This document shows, piece after piece, positions 8,069-17,294 of a stretch of DNA of 64,000 nt (position 1 is its first letter; each line of letters starts with the position of its first letter). Source of the stretch: AR12 sp036265915 (lineage in GTDB: Bacteria; Methylomirabilota; Methylomirabilia; Rokubacteriales; CSP1-6); NCBI GenBank assembly GCA_036265915.1, contig DATAOC010000020.1:21373-85372 (forward strand), read 5' to 3'. A program made the position numbers and the translations under genes. The notes beneath the pieces were generated by a model, which saw only the letters and a list, made by a program, of their open reading frames with translations, did not search any database and was not told the origin of the DNA.

Positions 8069-9951
8069 TGTGCGGCATCGCCGGCTACGTCGGCGCCGCA
8101 CCGCCGGGGCTGCTGCCAGCGATGGTGAAGGCGCTCGCTCACCGCGGCCCCGACGATTCGGGATTGCATGTGGACGACCACGCCGGTCTCGGCATGACGC
8201 GGCTGGCCATCATCGACCTCGTCACCGGCCGGCAGCCGATGGCGAGCGATGACGGCGCCGCCTGGCTCGTGTTCAACGGCGAGATCTACAACTATCGTGC
8301 TTTGCGCGCCGAGCTGCAGGCGCGCGGCCATGTGTTCCGGACCCAGAGCGATACCGAGGTGATCCTGCGCGCCTGGCAGGCGTTCGGCGACGACTGCGTG
8401 GCGCGGCTGCACGGCATGTTCGCCTTGGCGCTGTGGGACGCGCGCCGCCAGGCGCTGCTGCTCGCCCGCGACCGGCTCGGCAAGAAGCCGCTCTACTATG
8501 CCCAGCACGGGGGCCTGTTCCTGTTCGCCTCCGAGATCAAGGCGCTGCTCTGCCACGGAGCGCTGCCGCGCGAGCTCGACCCCGACGCGTTCCACCACTA
8601 CCTGGCCTTCGGCTACACGCCCGGCCACCGCTCGATGGTGGCCGGCATCGCGAAGCTGCCGCCGGCACACGTCGCCGTGCTGCAGCGCGGCGGCCTCGCG
8701 CAGCACCGGTACTGGACGCTGCCGCCCGCCACGCCGGCGGTGCCGCTCGCCTTCGCCGACGCAGCCGGCCGCGTGCGCGCGGCCGTGCGCGAGGCCGTCC
8801 GCGCGCGCCTCGAGAGCGACGTGCCGCTCGGCGTGTTCCTGAGCGGCGGCGTCGACTCCGCGGCGATCGTCGCCAGCATGCGCGAGCTGACCAGCGGTCC
8901 GATCGCGACGTTCACCATCGGCTTCGGCGACGCGGAGTCCTTCGACGAGCGGCCGCTGGCCCGCGAGGTGGCGCGGCGCTTCGGCACCGCGCACCACGAG
9001 GAGGTCCTGGCCCCCGACATTGCCGGTCTGCTGCCCGGCGTCGTGGAGGCGCTCGACGAGCCGTTCGCCGACTCATCGGCGATCCCGACCTACGCGGTGG
9101 CGATGGCCACCGCGCGCCACGTGAAGGTCGCGCTCTCGGGCGTCGGCGGCGACGAGGCGTTCGCCGGATACCCGCGCTACGTCGGCGTGCGCGCGGCGGG
9201 TCACTACGCGCGCCTGCCGCGCGCGCTCCGTGCGCTCACCGAGCAGCTGACTCTCAGGTGCGTGCCCGAGTCGGAGGGCAGTCGCGACTGGGGCGGCCGT
9301 GTCCGGCGCTTCGTCGCCGGCGGCGACGCCGACGTGGCCAGCCGCTACATCGGCTGGACGCGGTTCTTCGGCGAGCGGCTGCTCGACGATCTCGCAGTCC
9401 CCGCCCTGCGCGCGCGGTGGCGCGAGGACGTCGAGGCCACCGCGCGCGAGGCGTTCGCCGCGCATGCTCACGCGGATGCCGTCGACGGCGCCTTCCGCGC
9501 CGACCTGGCGTCCTACCTCCCCGACGACCTGCTGGTCATGGCCGATCGGCTCGGCATGGCGCACTCGCTCGAGGTCCGCGCGCCATTCTGCGATCATGCG
9601 CTGCTGGAAGCCGCGCTGGCGCTGCCGCCCTCGCTCAAGCTGCGGCACGGACGCCTCAAGGCGCTGCTGAAGGCGGCCTTCGCCGACGTGCTGCCGCCGG
9701 CGGTGCTCGCGGCCCCCAAGCGCGGCTTCATGATCCCGCTCGCGCGCTGGCTGCGTCACGACCTGCGCGACATGGTCGACGACGTGCTCGCCCCCGCGCA
9801 GGTGCGCGCGCGCGGGCTCTTCGAGCCGGCCGCCGTCGCCCGCCTGGTGGCCGAGCATCGCGACGGCCGTCGCAGCCACAGCGATCGGCTGTGGGCGCTG
9901 ATGATGACGGAGCTGTGGCTGCGGCGGTACTGCGACCGGCGCGGGGACTGA
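8068..9951 (+). CDS. asnB: Asparagine synthase (glutamine-hydrolysing) homologue
   Basis: 627-residue two-domain amidotransferase. The class II glutaminase domain starts MCGIAGY, leaving Cys2 as the N-terminal nucleophile; the HRGPDDSG and FNGEIYNY motifs follow. The synthetase domain has the PP-loop SGGVDS (259-264) that binds ATP. The known reaction is glutamine plus aspartate plus ATP to asparagine. In polysaccharide loci such paralogues are often thought to amidate a uronic acid or an amino-sugar substituent instead. Position between GT4 genes favours that role, but this is inference. Confidence 0.92.
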   Translation: MCGIAGYVGAAPPGLLPAMVKALAHRGPDDSGLHVDDHAGLGMTRLAIIDLVTGRQPMASDDGAAWLVFNGEIYNYRALRAELQARGHVFRTQSDTEVILRAWQAFGDDCVARLHGMFALALWDARRQALLLARDRLGKKPLYYAQHGGLFLFASEIKALLCHGALPRELDPDAFHHYLAFGYTPGHRSMVAGIAKLPPAHVAVLQRGGLAQHRYWTLPPATPAVPLAFADAAGRVRAAVREAVRARLESDVPLGVFLSGGVDSAAIVASMRELTSGPIATFTIGFGDAESFDERPLAREVARRFGTAHHEEVLAPDIAGLLPGVVEALDEPFADSSAIPTYAVAMATARHVKVALSGVGGDEAFAGYPRYVGVRAAGHYARLPRALRALTEQLTLRCVPESEGSRDWGGRVRRFVAGGDADVASRYIGWTRFFGERLLDDLAVPALRARWREDVEATAREAFAAHAHADAVDGAFRADLASYLPDDLLVMADRLGMAHSLEVRAPFCDHALLEAALALPPSLKLRHGRLKALLKAAFADVLPPAVLAAPKRGFMIPLARWLRHDLRDMVDDVLAPAQVRARGLFEPAAVARLVAEHRDGRRSHSDRLWALMMTELWLRRYCDRRGD

Positions 9952-9955
9952 CGGC

Positions 9956-11212
9956 ATGAGAGCCCTCGACGTGCTGCTGGTCACCGACGCGGCGCCGCCG
10001 GCCATGGGCGGGGGCGCCGAGCGCGTGCTCTGGGAGCAGGCCACGCGCCTGGCGCGGCGCGGCCACGGCGTCCGGATCCTCGCGCGCGCGCCCGAGCGCA
10101 TGCCCGCGTACCGCGTGGAGCCGGCGCTGGCGATCACGCACTTCGCCGTCGACCGAGGCTCGGTCGCCCGGTTCGTCCGGACCGCGGTGCTCGGGGCGCG
10201 TGCGGCGGGCGAGCACGCGGTGCGCGAGCGGCGGCCGCACGCGCTGCACGTGCACCAGCCGCTGGCGGGCTACGGCGTGCTCGGGGCGGCGGCCGCGCGC
10301 GGGCTGCCGGCCCTGTACACGTTCCATTCGGCGGCGCCGAGCGAGTACCGCTCGCGCCGCGGCATGACGGGACTCCACCGCCGCGGTCTCGCCGGCACCG
10401 CGATGCTGGCCGCGCTCTGGCTCCTCGAATGGTCGTGCCTGCGCCGTGCCGCCCGCGTGCACGTGCTCAGCGACTTCTCCGCGAGCCAGCTCCGCGCGCT
10501 GTACGGAATCGGCGGGGCGCGCGTGGTGCGAATCGGCGGCGGCGCCGACGTCGAGCGCTTCCGACCGGCCGCCGACCGGGTCGCTGCCCGCGCGGCGCTC
10601 GGTGTCGGACCGCGTGTGGCGTTGCTGTTCACGGCCCGCAACCTCGAGGCGCGCATGGGACTCGATCGCTTGCTGGAGGCGATGGCCCGGCTGCGCTACT
10701 TCCATCCGCACGCGCATCTCGTCGTGGCCGGCACCGGCTCCCGTGGCGACGCGCTCCGCGCGCAGGCGGCCGCGCTCGGCCTGGCGGACACCGTCGACTT
10801 CGTCGGCTTCGTGGACGACGCACGCCTGGCCGCGTACTACGCGGCCGCCGATGCGTTCGTGCTTCCGACGCGCGAGCTGGAGGGCTTCGGGCTGGTCACG
10901 GTGGAGGCGCTGGCCTCCGGCACGCCGGTGCTGGGGACGCCGATCGGCGCCACGCCCGAGATCCTCGGCCCGCTGGACCGCTCGCTCCTCTTTCGCGACG
11001 CCTCCGCGGCCGCGATCGCGGACGGGCTCGACGCGTTCTTGCAGCGCCTCGCCGCGGATCCCGGGCTGGCGGCGCTGCGCGCCGCGTGTCGACGCTATGC
11101 CGAGTCGCGCTACGGCTGGGACCGCGCGGTCACCGCGCTCGAGGGCGTGCTCGAGTCGGTCGCCGCCCAGCGGCCGCGCCTGCTGCCGCGGGCCGGGGAG
11201 GCGTCGGCGTGA
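9956..11212 (+). CDS. Glycosyltransferase, GT4 type
   Basis: 418-residue GT-B glycosyltransferase. The acceptor loop PAMGGGAERVLWEQA is near the N-terminus. The donor domain has FTARNLEARMGLDRLLEA and the E-x7-E signature EGFGLVTVE (309-317), then GTPIGATPEIL. Start ATG 9956 lies 4 nt after the asnB-like stop. The C-terminal end overlaps the next glycosyltransferase by 4 nt (GTGA). The family is clear and the sugar is unknown. Confidence 0.9.
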   Translation: MRALDVLLVTDAAPPAMGGGAERVLWEQATRLARRGHGVRILARAPERMPAYRVEPALAITHFAVDRGSVARFVRTAVLGARAAGEHAVRERRPHALHVHQPLAGYGVLGAAAARGLPALYTFHSAAPSEYRSRRGMTGLHRRGLAGTAMLAALWLLEWSCLRRAARVHVLSDFSASQLRALYGIGGARVVRIGGGADVERFRPAADRVAARAALGVGPRVALLFTARNLEARMGLDRLLEAMARLRYFHPHAHLVVAGTGSRGDALRAQAAALGLADTVDFVGFVDDARLAAYYAAADAFVLPTRELEGFGLVTVEALASGTPVLGTPIGATPEILGPLDRSLLFRDASAAAIADGLDAFLQRLAADPGLAALRAACRRYAESRYGWDRAVTALEGVLESVAAQRPRLLPRAGEASA

Positions 11213-12366
11213 GCGTGCGGGTGCTGCATGTCATCACGCGGCTGAGCCTCGGCGGCTCCGCGGAGAACACCGTGGGCGCCATGGTCGGGCTCGCCGCCGC
11301 CGGCTACGGTGGGCCGCTGGCCGTCGGGCTCGCGGAATCCGACGCCGCCAGCGTGCGCTCGGCGCGCGAGCGCGGCGTCGCGATCGTGGACGTTCCGGGG
11401 CTCGGGCGCGAGGTCGGCGCACGGGACCTCGTCGCGCTGGCGCAGCTGCTCGCGGTCATTCGCCGCGAGCGGCCGGCGATCGTCCACACGCACACATCGA
11501 AGGCGGGGTTCGTCGGTCGGCTGGCCGCGCGGCTGGCCCGCGTGCCGGCGGTGATCCACCAGCCGCACGGCCACATCTTCTATGGCTACTGGGGCCCGCG
11601 CCGCACCGCGATGTACGTCCACCTGGAGCGGCTCGCCGCGCGCTGGACCGATCGGATCGTGACCCTCACCGAGCGCGGCACCGAGGAGCACCTGGCGCAG
11701 CGGATCGGACGACGGGCGCAGTACCGCACGGTGCCGAGCGGTGTGCCGACCGCGGAGCTGCGCGCGCAGGCGCCGGGGCGCTCGGCGGCCCGCGCCGCGC
11801 TCGGCGTGCCGGCCGGCGCGTTCGTGATCGGCGGCCTCGGGCGGTTCGTTCGCGTGAAGGGCTTCGATCTCCTCGTCGCCGCGCTGCCCGCGGTGGCGGC
11901 GGCGGTACCGTCGGTGCAGCTCCTGCTGATCGGCGACGGCCCCGAGCGACTGGCGCTCGAGGCACAGGCGAGCGCGCTCGGCGTCCGCGCGCGCGTGCGG
12001 ATCACCGGCGCCACGCGCGACATCGCGCGCGCCCTGGCCGCCTGCGATGCGCTGGCGGCGCCGTCGCGAAACGAGGGGATGGGACGCGCGCTGGTGGAGG
12101 CGATGGCCCTCGGCCTGCCGGTCGTCGGCGCCGACGTGGGCGGCATTCCGGCGGTGATCGTGGACGGCGAATGCGGGCGCATCGTGCGGGCGGGCGACGC
12201 CGATGCGCTCGCGGAGGCGCTGGTGGACCTGGGGCTGGATGTGGCGCTGCGCGAGAAGCTGGCCGCGGCGGCCATCACGCGGGCCGAGGCCTTCTCCACG
12301 CAGGTCGCCGACGTGGCGATGCGCGCGATCTACGCCGAGCTCGCGCGCGAGAAGCAGCTCGGCTGA
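11209..12366 (+). CDS. Glycosyltransferase, GT4 type
   Basis: 385-residue GT-B glycosyltransferase. The N-terminus VLHVITRLSLGGSAENT is the classic acceptor-domain start. IVHTHTSKAGFVGRLAARLA and HGHIFYGYW resemble the WcaL/WbnE-like enzymes of lipid-linked glycan assembly. The donor domain has GLGRFVRVKGFDLL and the E-x7-E signature EGMGRALVE (289-297). It starts at GTG 11209 inside the upstream stop. Its TGA shares the A with the ATG of the next gene. Confidence 0.9.
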   Translation: MSVRVLHVITRLSLGGSAENTVGAMVGLAAAGYGGPLAVGLAESDAASVRSARERGVAIVDVPGLGREVGARDLVALAQLLAVIRRERPAIVHTHTSKAGFVGRLAARLARVPAVIHQPHGHIFYGYWGPRRTAMYVHLERLAARWTDRIVTLTERGTEEHLAQRIGRRAQYRTVPSGVPTAELRAQAPGRSAARAALGVPAGAFVIGGLGRFVRVKGFDLLVAALPAVAAAVPSVQLLLIGDGPERLALEAQASALGVRARVRITGATRDIARALAACDALAAPSRNEGMGRALVEAMALGLPVVGADVGGIPAVIVDGECGRIVRAGDADALAEALVDLGLDVALREKLAAAAITRAEAFSTQVADVAMRAIYAELAREKQLG

Positions 12367-13832
12367 TGCGCGGGCGGCTCGGCGCCGCACTCGTCGCCGC
12401 CCTCGCGCTGCTGACGCCGCCCGCGGATGCCGACGAGCTGCTGCCGGTGGCGGCCGTCGTGCACCTGCACTCGGATCTGTCGAGCGGCGAGTACGCGCTC
12501 GACGAGCTCGCCGGGATGGCGGCGCGTCAGGAGATCGGGGCGCTGCTGCTCGCCGAGAACTATCTCAATCGCATCGAATACGGCCTGCCCCCGTTTCGCG
12601 CGCTGACGCGGGTGCGCTACGAGGCGCCGTCGGTGTACGGACGACTCGACGCGTACCGCGAGCGCGTGACCCGCGCGCGCGCCGCGCACCCCGACCTCGT
12701 CATCGTGCCCGGCGTGGAAGTGATGCCGCACTACCGCTGGAGCGGCTCGCCGCTCGCGCTCGAGCTCGCCGTCGCCAACACGCAAAAGAACCTCCTCGTG
12801 TTCGGTCTCGACGACCCGCACGCGCTGGCCGCGATCCCGGTGGTCGGCAACAGCGCGGCGGGGACGTACTCCACCCACTCGCTCGTCGAGGCGGCGCCGG
12901 TCGTGCTGCTCGCGCCCGGCCTGCTGCTGCTCCTCCTGAAGCGCCCGCGGCGTCGCCGCGTCGGCGCGGCCGTCATCCTCGTCCGCCAGCGTCAGTGGCT
13001 GCCCGGCTCGATCCTGTGCGCCGTGGCGCTGGCCACCGTGATCCGCGGCTGGCCGTTCACCCAGACACCGTACTCGCCGTACGCCGACTACGGCGCGGCG
13101 CCGTACCAGGACGTCATCGACTACGTCGAGCAGCGCGGCGGCGCCGCCGTCTGGTCCTTTCCGGAGGCGCGCGACAGCGGCAGCGACGCCGCCGGCCCGG
13201 TCCGCGTGACCTGGTCGACGGAGCCGTACCCCGACGACCTGCTGCGGACGTTCCGCTACACCGCGTTCGGCGCGCTCTACGAGGACACGACGCAGGTGGA
13301 ACGGCCGGGCGGCGGCTGGGATCGGCTGCTGGCCCAGTACGCGGCGGGCGAGCGCAGCCGGCCGGCGTGGGGGCTCGGAGAGTCGGGCTATCACGACTCC
13401 AGCGCGGGCAAGCGGCTGGGACGCGTGCAGACGGTCTTCCTCGTCCGCGAGCGCTCCGAGGCGGGCGTGCTCGAGGCGCTGCGCGGTGGCCGGCTGTACG
13501 CGCGGCTCCGCACACCGCAGAGCGCGCTGGCGCTGACGGAGTTCGCCGCGGCCACCGATGCCGCACGCGCCGGCGCCGGCGACACGCTGCGTCCGGCGCC
13601 GGGTGCCGTGGTGACGCTCACGATCGGCGTCGACGTCGTCGGCACGCCGCCCGCCGATCTCCGCGTCGTGCTCGTCAAGGACGGGATCATCGCCGAGGCG
13701 TGGACCGGCACGACGCCGTTTCGCGCCGCGCACCGCGAGACCTGGGACGGGCGCCCCGCAGTCTTCCGGCTGGAAGCGCGTGGCGGCGGCGGGCGCCTGC
13801 TCTCGAGCGCCATCTTCCTGAGGCCATCGTGA
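12366..13832 (+). CDS. PHP-domain-like membrane protein
   Basis: 488 residues. A signal-like N-terminus (residues 1-23) precedes a PHP-type metal motif HLHSD (33-37) and a second conserved stretch VPGVEVMPHY (114-122). Two hydrophobic segments (about 175-192 and 209-228) flank a very basic loop rich in Arg (193-209). A C-terminal soluble half starts at about 245 (YQDVIDYVEQRGG). By the positive-inside rule the basic loop is cytoplasmic, so both soluble halves would face the periplasm. PHP domains are metal-dependent phosphoesterases, so hydrolysis of a phosphate or phosphodiester in the exported glycan is possible but not shown. Located between a GT4 gene and the WbqC gene. Confidence 0.65.
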   Translation: MRGRLGAALVAALALLTPPADADELLPVAAVVHLHSDLSSGEYALDELAGMAARQEIGALLLAENYLNRIEYGLPPFRALTRVRYEAPSVYGRLDAYRERVTRARAAHPDLVIVPGVEVMPHYRWSGSPLALELAVANTQKNLLVFGLDDPHALAAIPVVGNSAAGTYSTHSLVEAAPVVLLAPGLLLLLLKRPRRRRVGAAVILVRQRQWLPGSILCAVALATVIRGWPFTQTPYSPYADYGAAPYQDVIDYVEQRGGAAVWSFPEARDSGSDAAGPVRVTWSTEPYPDDLLRTFRYTAFGALYEDTTQVERPGGGWDRLLAQYAAGERSRPAWGLGESGYHDSSAGKRLGRVQTVFLVRERSEAGVLEALRGGRLYARLRTPQSALALTEFAAATDAARAGAGDTLRPAPGAVVTLTIGVDVVGTPPADLRVVLVKDGIIAEAWTGTTPFRAAHRETWDGRPAVFRLEARGGGGRLLSSAIFLRPS

Positions 13833-14533
13833 AGGTCGCCATCCATCAGCCGCAGTACCTGCCGTGGCTCGGTTACCTCGCGAAGTGGGCGGCCGCCGAC
13901 CTGTTCGTCTTCCTCGACACCGTGCAGTACGAGAAGAATGGCTGGCAGAACCGCAACCGCATCCGCGGCGCCGACGGGACCGCCCACTGGCTGACCGTTC
14001 CCGTCCACGCGCATCTCGGGACGTCGATCGCGGAGGTCGTGGTCGACGGCACCCAGCCGTGGCGGGCCCGCCACGTGCGCGCGATCGAGCACGCCTACGC
14101 GCGGGCACCGCACTTGCCGGTGCACGCGCCCGCGCTCCACGACCTGCTCGGTCGCGACTGGCCGCGTCTGGCGCCGCTGGCGGCAGCGAGCGCCGAGTGG
14201 CTCGCGCGCGCCGTCGGCGTCGCGGCGCCGACGCGCCTGGCCTCGACGCTCGCGGTCGACGACAGCGACGCGACGGCGCGGCTGGTGGCCATCTGTCGCA
14301 CCGTGGGCGCCGACACCTACCTCGCCGGCGGCCACGGGGCGCGCTACCTCGACGGCGAGCGCTTCCGCCGGGCCGGGATCACCGTGCTCTACCAGCGCTA
14401 CGAGCACCCCGTATATGCGCAGCAACACGGCGAATTCATGCCGTTCCTGTCGGGCGTCGACCTATTATTGACTCACGGCGATGAGAGCCTGCCCATCCTC
14501 CGGCGCGGGGACGCCTGGTCACGGGAGCCGTAG
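13829..14533 (+). CDS. WbqC family protein
   Basis: 234 residues. The N-terminus VAIHQPQYLPWLGYLAKW is diagnostic for the WbqC family; the conserved VQYEKNGWQNRNRIRG segment follows. WbqC-like proteins occur in O-antigen and capsule loci, where they are thought to take part in modifying amino sugars; the exact reaction is not settled. The start is GTG 13829, overlapping the stop of the PHP protein. The neighbouring PIG-L deacetylase and DegT aminotransferase suggest a short pathway that makes and modifies an amino sugar. Confidence 0.88.
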   Translation: MKVAIHQPQYLPWLGYLAKWAAADLFVFLDTVQYEKNGWQNRNRIRGADGTAHWLTVPVHAHLGTSIAEVVVDGTQPWRARHVRAIEHAYARAPHLPVHAPALHDLLGRDWPRLAPLAAASAEWLARAVGVAAPTRLASTLAVDDSDATARLVAICRTVGADTYLAGGHGARYLDGERFRRAGITVLYQRYEHPVYAQQHGEFMPFLSGVDLLLTHGDESLPILRRGDAWSREP

Positions 14534-15148
14534 ATGAACGTCCTCGCCATCGGCGCGCACCCGGACGACATCGAATACGGCTGCGGCGGCATGCTCACCA
14601 AGTACGCGGAGAAAGGGCACACCGTGTACCTCTTCATCGCCTCCGACGGCAGCCTCGGCGGCGAGCCGGCCGTGCGCCGGCGTGAGCAGATGGACTCCGC
14701 GATGATCATGGGCGCCCGCGAGGTGTTCTGGGGCGAATACCCGGACACGGAGATTCCGCTGAACCGCGAGCTCATCGTGCGGCTCGAGCAGGTGATCCGC
14801 CGCGTGGAGCCACGCATGATCTTCGTGAATTTTCCGGAGGACACGCACCAGGACCATCGCAACCTCGCCCAGGGGACGCTGTCGGCCACCCGGTACGTCC
14901 CCAACTTTCTCTTCTACGAGGGCCCCACCACGGTCAACTTCACGCCGAACTGCTTCACCGACGTCGAGAAGGTGCTCGACAAGAAGCTCGCGTGCCTGGA
15001 GGCGCACCGCTCGCAGGTGGCGAAGACGAACATCGAGGACCAGACGATCCTGGAGCTGGCGCTGTCGTGCGCCAACTTCCGGGGCATCCAGGCCCGGGTG
15101 AAATACGCCGAAGCGTTCCAGTCGATCCGTCTGCTGCTGAACATTTGA
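14534..15148 (+). CDS. PIG-L family deacetylase
   Basis: 204-residue zinc-dependent N-deacetylase of the PIG-L/LmbE/BshB family. Zinc ligands and base are visible in AHPDD (8-12) and THQDH (104-108). These enzymes remove N-acetyl groups from GlcNAc-type sugars. In this locus it most likely deacetylates a GlcNAc-like intermediate or lipid-linked sugar. The ATG at 14534 follows directly on the WbqC stop. The 3' end overlaps the aminotransferase start by 4 nt (TTGA). Confidence 0.9.
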   Translation: MNVLAIGAHPDDIEYGCGGMLTKYAEKGHTVYLFIASDGSLGGEPAVRRREQMDSAMIMGAREVFWGEYPDTEIPLNRELIVRLEQVIRRVEPRMIFVNFPEDTHQDHRNLAQGTLSATRYVPNFLFYEGPTTVNFTPNCFTDVEKVLDKKLACLEAHRSQVAKTNIEDQTILELALSCANFRGIQARVKYAEAFQSIRLLLNI

Positions 15149-16182
15149 TTCCGCACTCGCGACCGTCCATCAGCGATGCCGACATCGCGCGCGTCTCCGC
15201 CGTCCTGCGCGCGGGTCAGCTGGCGCAGGGCCCCGAGGTGGCCGCGCTCGAGCTCGAGCTGGCGGCGCGCCTGAGCGTGGCGTCCGCGGCCGTGGTGAGC
15301 TCGGGAACGGCGGCGCTGGAGCTGGCGCTGCGCGCGCTCGACGTCGGCCCCGGCGACGAGGTGCTCATCCCGACCTACGTCTGCGACGCGCTCTATCACG
15401 CCGTCACCCGCTGCGGCGCCGCGCCGGTGCTCGTCGATGCCGACCCCGCCACGCTGACGCTCTCGGCCAAGGACGCCGAGGCGCGGCGCACGCGGCGCAC
15501 GCGGGCGGCCATCGTGCCGCACGCCTTCGGTCTCGCGGTCGACCTCGAGCCGTTCGTCGCGCTCGGCGTGCCGGTCATCGAGGACTGTGCGCAGGCGCTC
15601 GGCGCCGAGGTGGGCGGGCGGGCCGCGGGAGCGGCGGGAACGCTCGCAGTGTGCTCGTTCTACGCCACGAAGATGATCGCGGCCGGCGAGGGCGGCGCCG
15701 TGCTCGGGCCGGCGGCACTGGTGGCGCGTGTGCGCGAGGCGCGCGACTACGACGAGCGAGAGCGGCTCACGCCGCACACGAACGCCAAGCTCACCGACCT
15801 GCAGGCCGCGCTCGCGCGCAGCCAGCTGGCGCGCCTCGAGCAGTTCGTGGCCCGGCGGCGCGCCATCGCCGCGCGCTATCGCGCGCGATTGGCCGGCGCC
15901 GACTGTGCGGTGCCCCCGGACCCGGCGCGCCGGCACGTGTACCATCGGTTCGTCGTGAGCGTCGAGCGCGATCCCGCCGAGCTGCAGTCGACGCTCGCGG
16001 CCAGGGGCGTGGCCGTCCGCCGGCCCGTGTTCCGGCCCGCCCACCGCGCGCTCGGCCTGCACGGCTATCCCGAGGCGGAGAGGCTGTGGGCCACGGCGCT
16101 GTCGCTGCCCTGCTATCCGGCGCTCACCGACGGCGAGGTCGACGTCGTCGCCTCGGCGTTGCGGGAGGCGCTCGGCGCGTGA
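15145..16182 (+). CDS. DegT/DnrJ/EryC1/StrS aminotransferase
   Basis: 345-residue PLP-dependent sugar aminotransferase that converts a keto-sugar nucleotide into an amino sugar with glutamate as donor. The N-terminus IPHSRPSISDADIARV is the family start. VVSSGTAALELALRAL binds the cofactor phosphate, VIEDCAQALGA supplies the Asp contacting the pyridine ring, and Lys176 in FYATKMIAAGEGG is the Schiff-base lysine. I chose the TTG at 15145, which overlaps the upstream stop and matches the family N-terminus; no ATG or GTG fits. It is coupled to the next gene by GTGA. Confidence 0.9.
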   Translation: MIPHSRPSISDADIARVSAVLRAGQLAQGPEVAALELELAARLSVASAAVVSSGTAALELALRALDVGPGDEVLIPTYVCDALYHAVTRCGAAPVLVDADPATLTLSAKDAEARRTRRTRAAIVPHAFGLAVDLEPFVALGVPVIEDCAQALGAEVGGRAAGAAGTLAVCSFYATKMIAAGEGGAVLGPAALVARVREARDYDERERLTPHTNAKLTDLQAALARSQLARLEQFVARRRAIAARYRARLAGADCAVPPDPARRHVYHRFVVSVERDPAELQSTLAARGVAVRRPVFRPAHRALGLHGYPEAERLWATALSLPCYPALTDGEVDVVASALREALGA

Positions 16183-17294
16183 CGAAGAGCCTGGCGCGAC
16201 TGGCGCTTCTGGCGGTGGTGATGCTGCCGCCGGTGCGCCGCGCTTTCGGCGCCGCCGGGCTCAGCTGGCTCTATCTGATGGCGCTGGCCTTTGCCGCGTC
16301 GCTGGCCGCCGTGCCCCTCGTGCGGGCGCTGGCGACCTGGTGGAGCGTGCTCGACGTGCCGGCCGCGCGCAAGGTGCACGCGGTGCCCACGCCGCTCCTG
16401 GGTGGCGCTGCCGTGTACGCGGCGTTCGCGGCGACCGTGCTCTTCAACTTCTCCTTCTCGCGGCAGCTGAAAGGCGTGGCCGTCGGGGCCACCATCGTGG
16501 TCGTGGTCGGGGTGCTCGACGACATCTTCGACCTCTCCCCGCGGCTGAAGCTGCTCGGCCAGCTCGCGGCCGGTGTGGTCGCGCTCGCGTACGGCGTCAC
16601 GCTGAACGTCGTGCCGCACCAGCTTGCGGGGGCGGTCGCCATCAACGCGCTGCTGACCCTGCTGTGGCTGCTCACGGTCACCAACGCGCTGCAGTTCCTC
16701 GACGGCATGGACGGCCTCGCGGCCGGCGTCGGCGCCATCGCCGCCCTCTTCTTCAGCATGGCCGCGCTGCAGACCAACCAGCGCTACCTGATGTTCCTCG
16801 CGGCGCCGCTGGTCGGCGCGTGCCTCGGGTTCCTGCCGTACAACTTCCGGCCCAGTCGGCGCGCCAGCATCTTTCTCGGCGACGCCGGCGCAAGCTTCAT
16901 CGGCTTCACGCTGGCCGGGTTGGCCGTCATGGGAGAATGGGCGCAGGACGATCCGCTCGTCGCCCTGCTGACGCCGATGCTCATTCTCTCCGTGCCCCTG
17001 TTCGACATCGCGTATGTTGGCATCGTGCGCATCGTCACGGGCAAGGTGCACTCGGTGTCCGAGTGGCTCGCGTACACCGGCAAGGATCACATCCACCACC
17101 GGTTCGAGGCGCTGGGCATGAACCGGCCGGAGAGCGTGCTGCTCATCCTTGCCATCGCGGCCACGCTCGGTCTCTCGGCCCTGCTCCTGAAGTTCGCGAA
17201 CCGGGCGGAAGCCGTGCTGGTGCTCGTCCAGGCCGGCTGCATTCTGGCCATCATCGCCGTGCTGGAGAGCGTGGCGCGCGGGCGCGGACGATGA
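16179..17294 (+). CDS. WecA/MraY-type undecaprenyl-phosphate sugar-1-P transferase
   Basis: 371-residue polytopic enzyme of glycosyltransferase family 4 (PNPT superfamily). It moves a HexNAc-1-phosphate from a UDP-sugar to undecaprenyl phosphate at the cytoplasmic membrane face, the first step of glycan assembly. Diagnostic motifs are VVGVLDDIFDLSPRLKLLGQ (Asp114-Asp115), NALQFLDGMDGLAAG, FLGDAGASFIGF and the cytoplasmic loop HIHHR (304-308), which favours WecA/TagO-like over MraY specificity. About ten hydrophobic segments are seen. The start is GTG 16179. It probably initiates the polymer made by the upstream transferases. Confidence 0.92.
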   Translation: MTKSLARLALLAVVMLPPVRRAFGAAGLSWLYLMALAFAASLAAVPLVRALATWWSVLDVPAARKVHAVPTPLLGGAAVYAAFAATVLFNFSFSRQLKGVAVGATIVVVVGVLDDIFDLSPRLKLLGQLAAGVVALAYGVTLNVVPHQLAGAVAINALLTLLWLLTVTNALQFLDGMDGLAAGVGAIAALFFSMAALQTNQRYLMFLAAPLVGACLGFLPYNFRPSRRASIFLGDAGASFIGFTLAGLAVMGEWAQDDPLVALLTPMLILSVPLFDIAYVGIVRIVTGKVHSVSEWLAYTGKDHIHHRFEALGMNRPESVLLILAIAATLGLSALLLKFANRAEAVLVLVQAGCILAIIAVLESVARGRGR

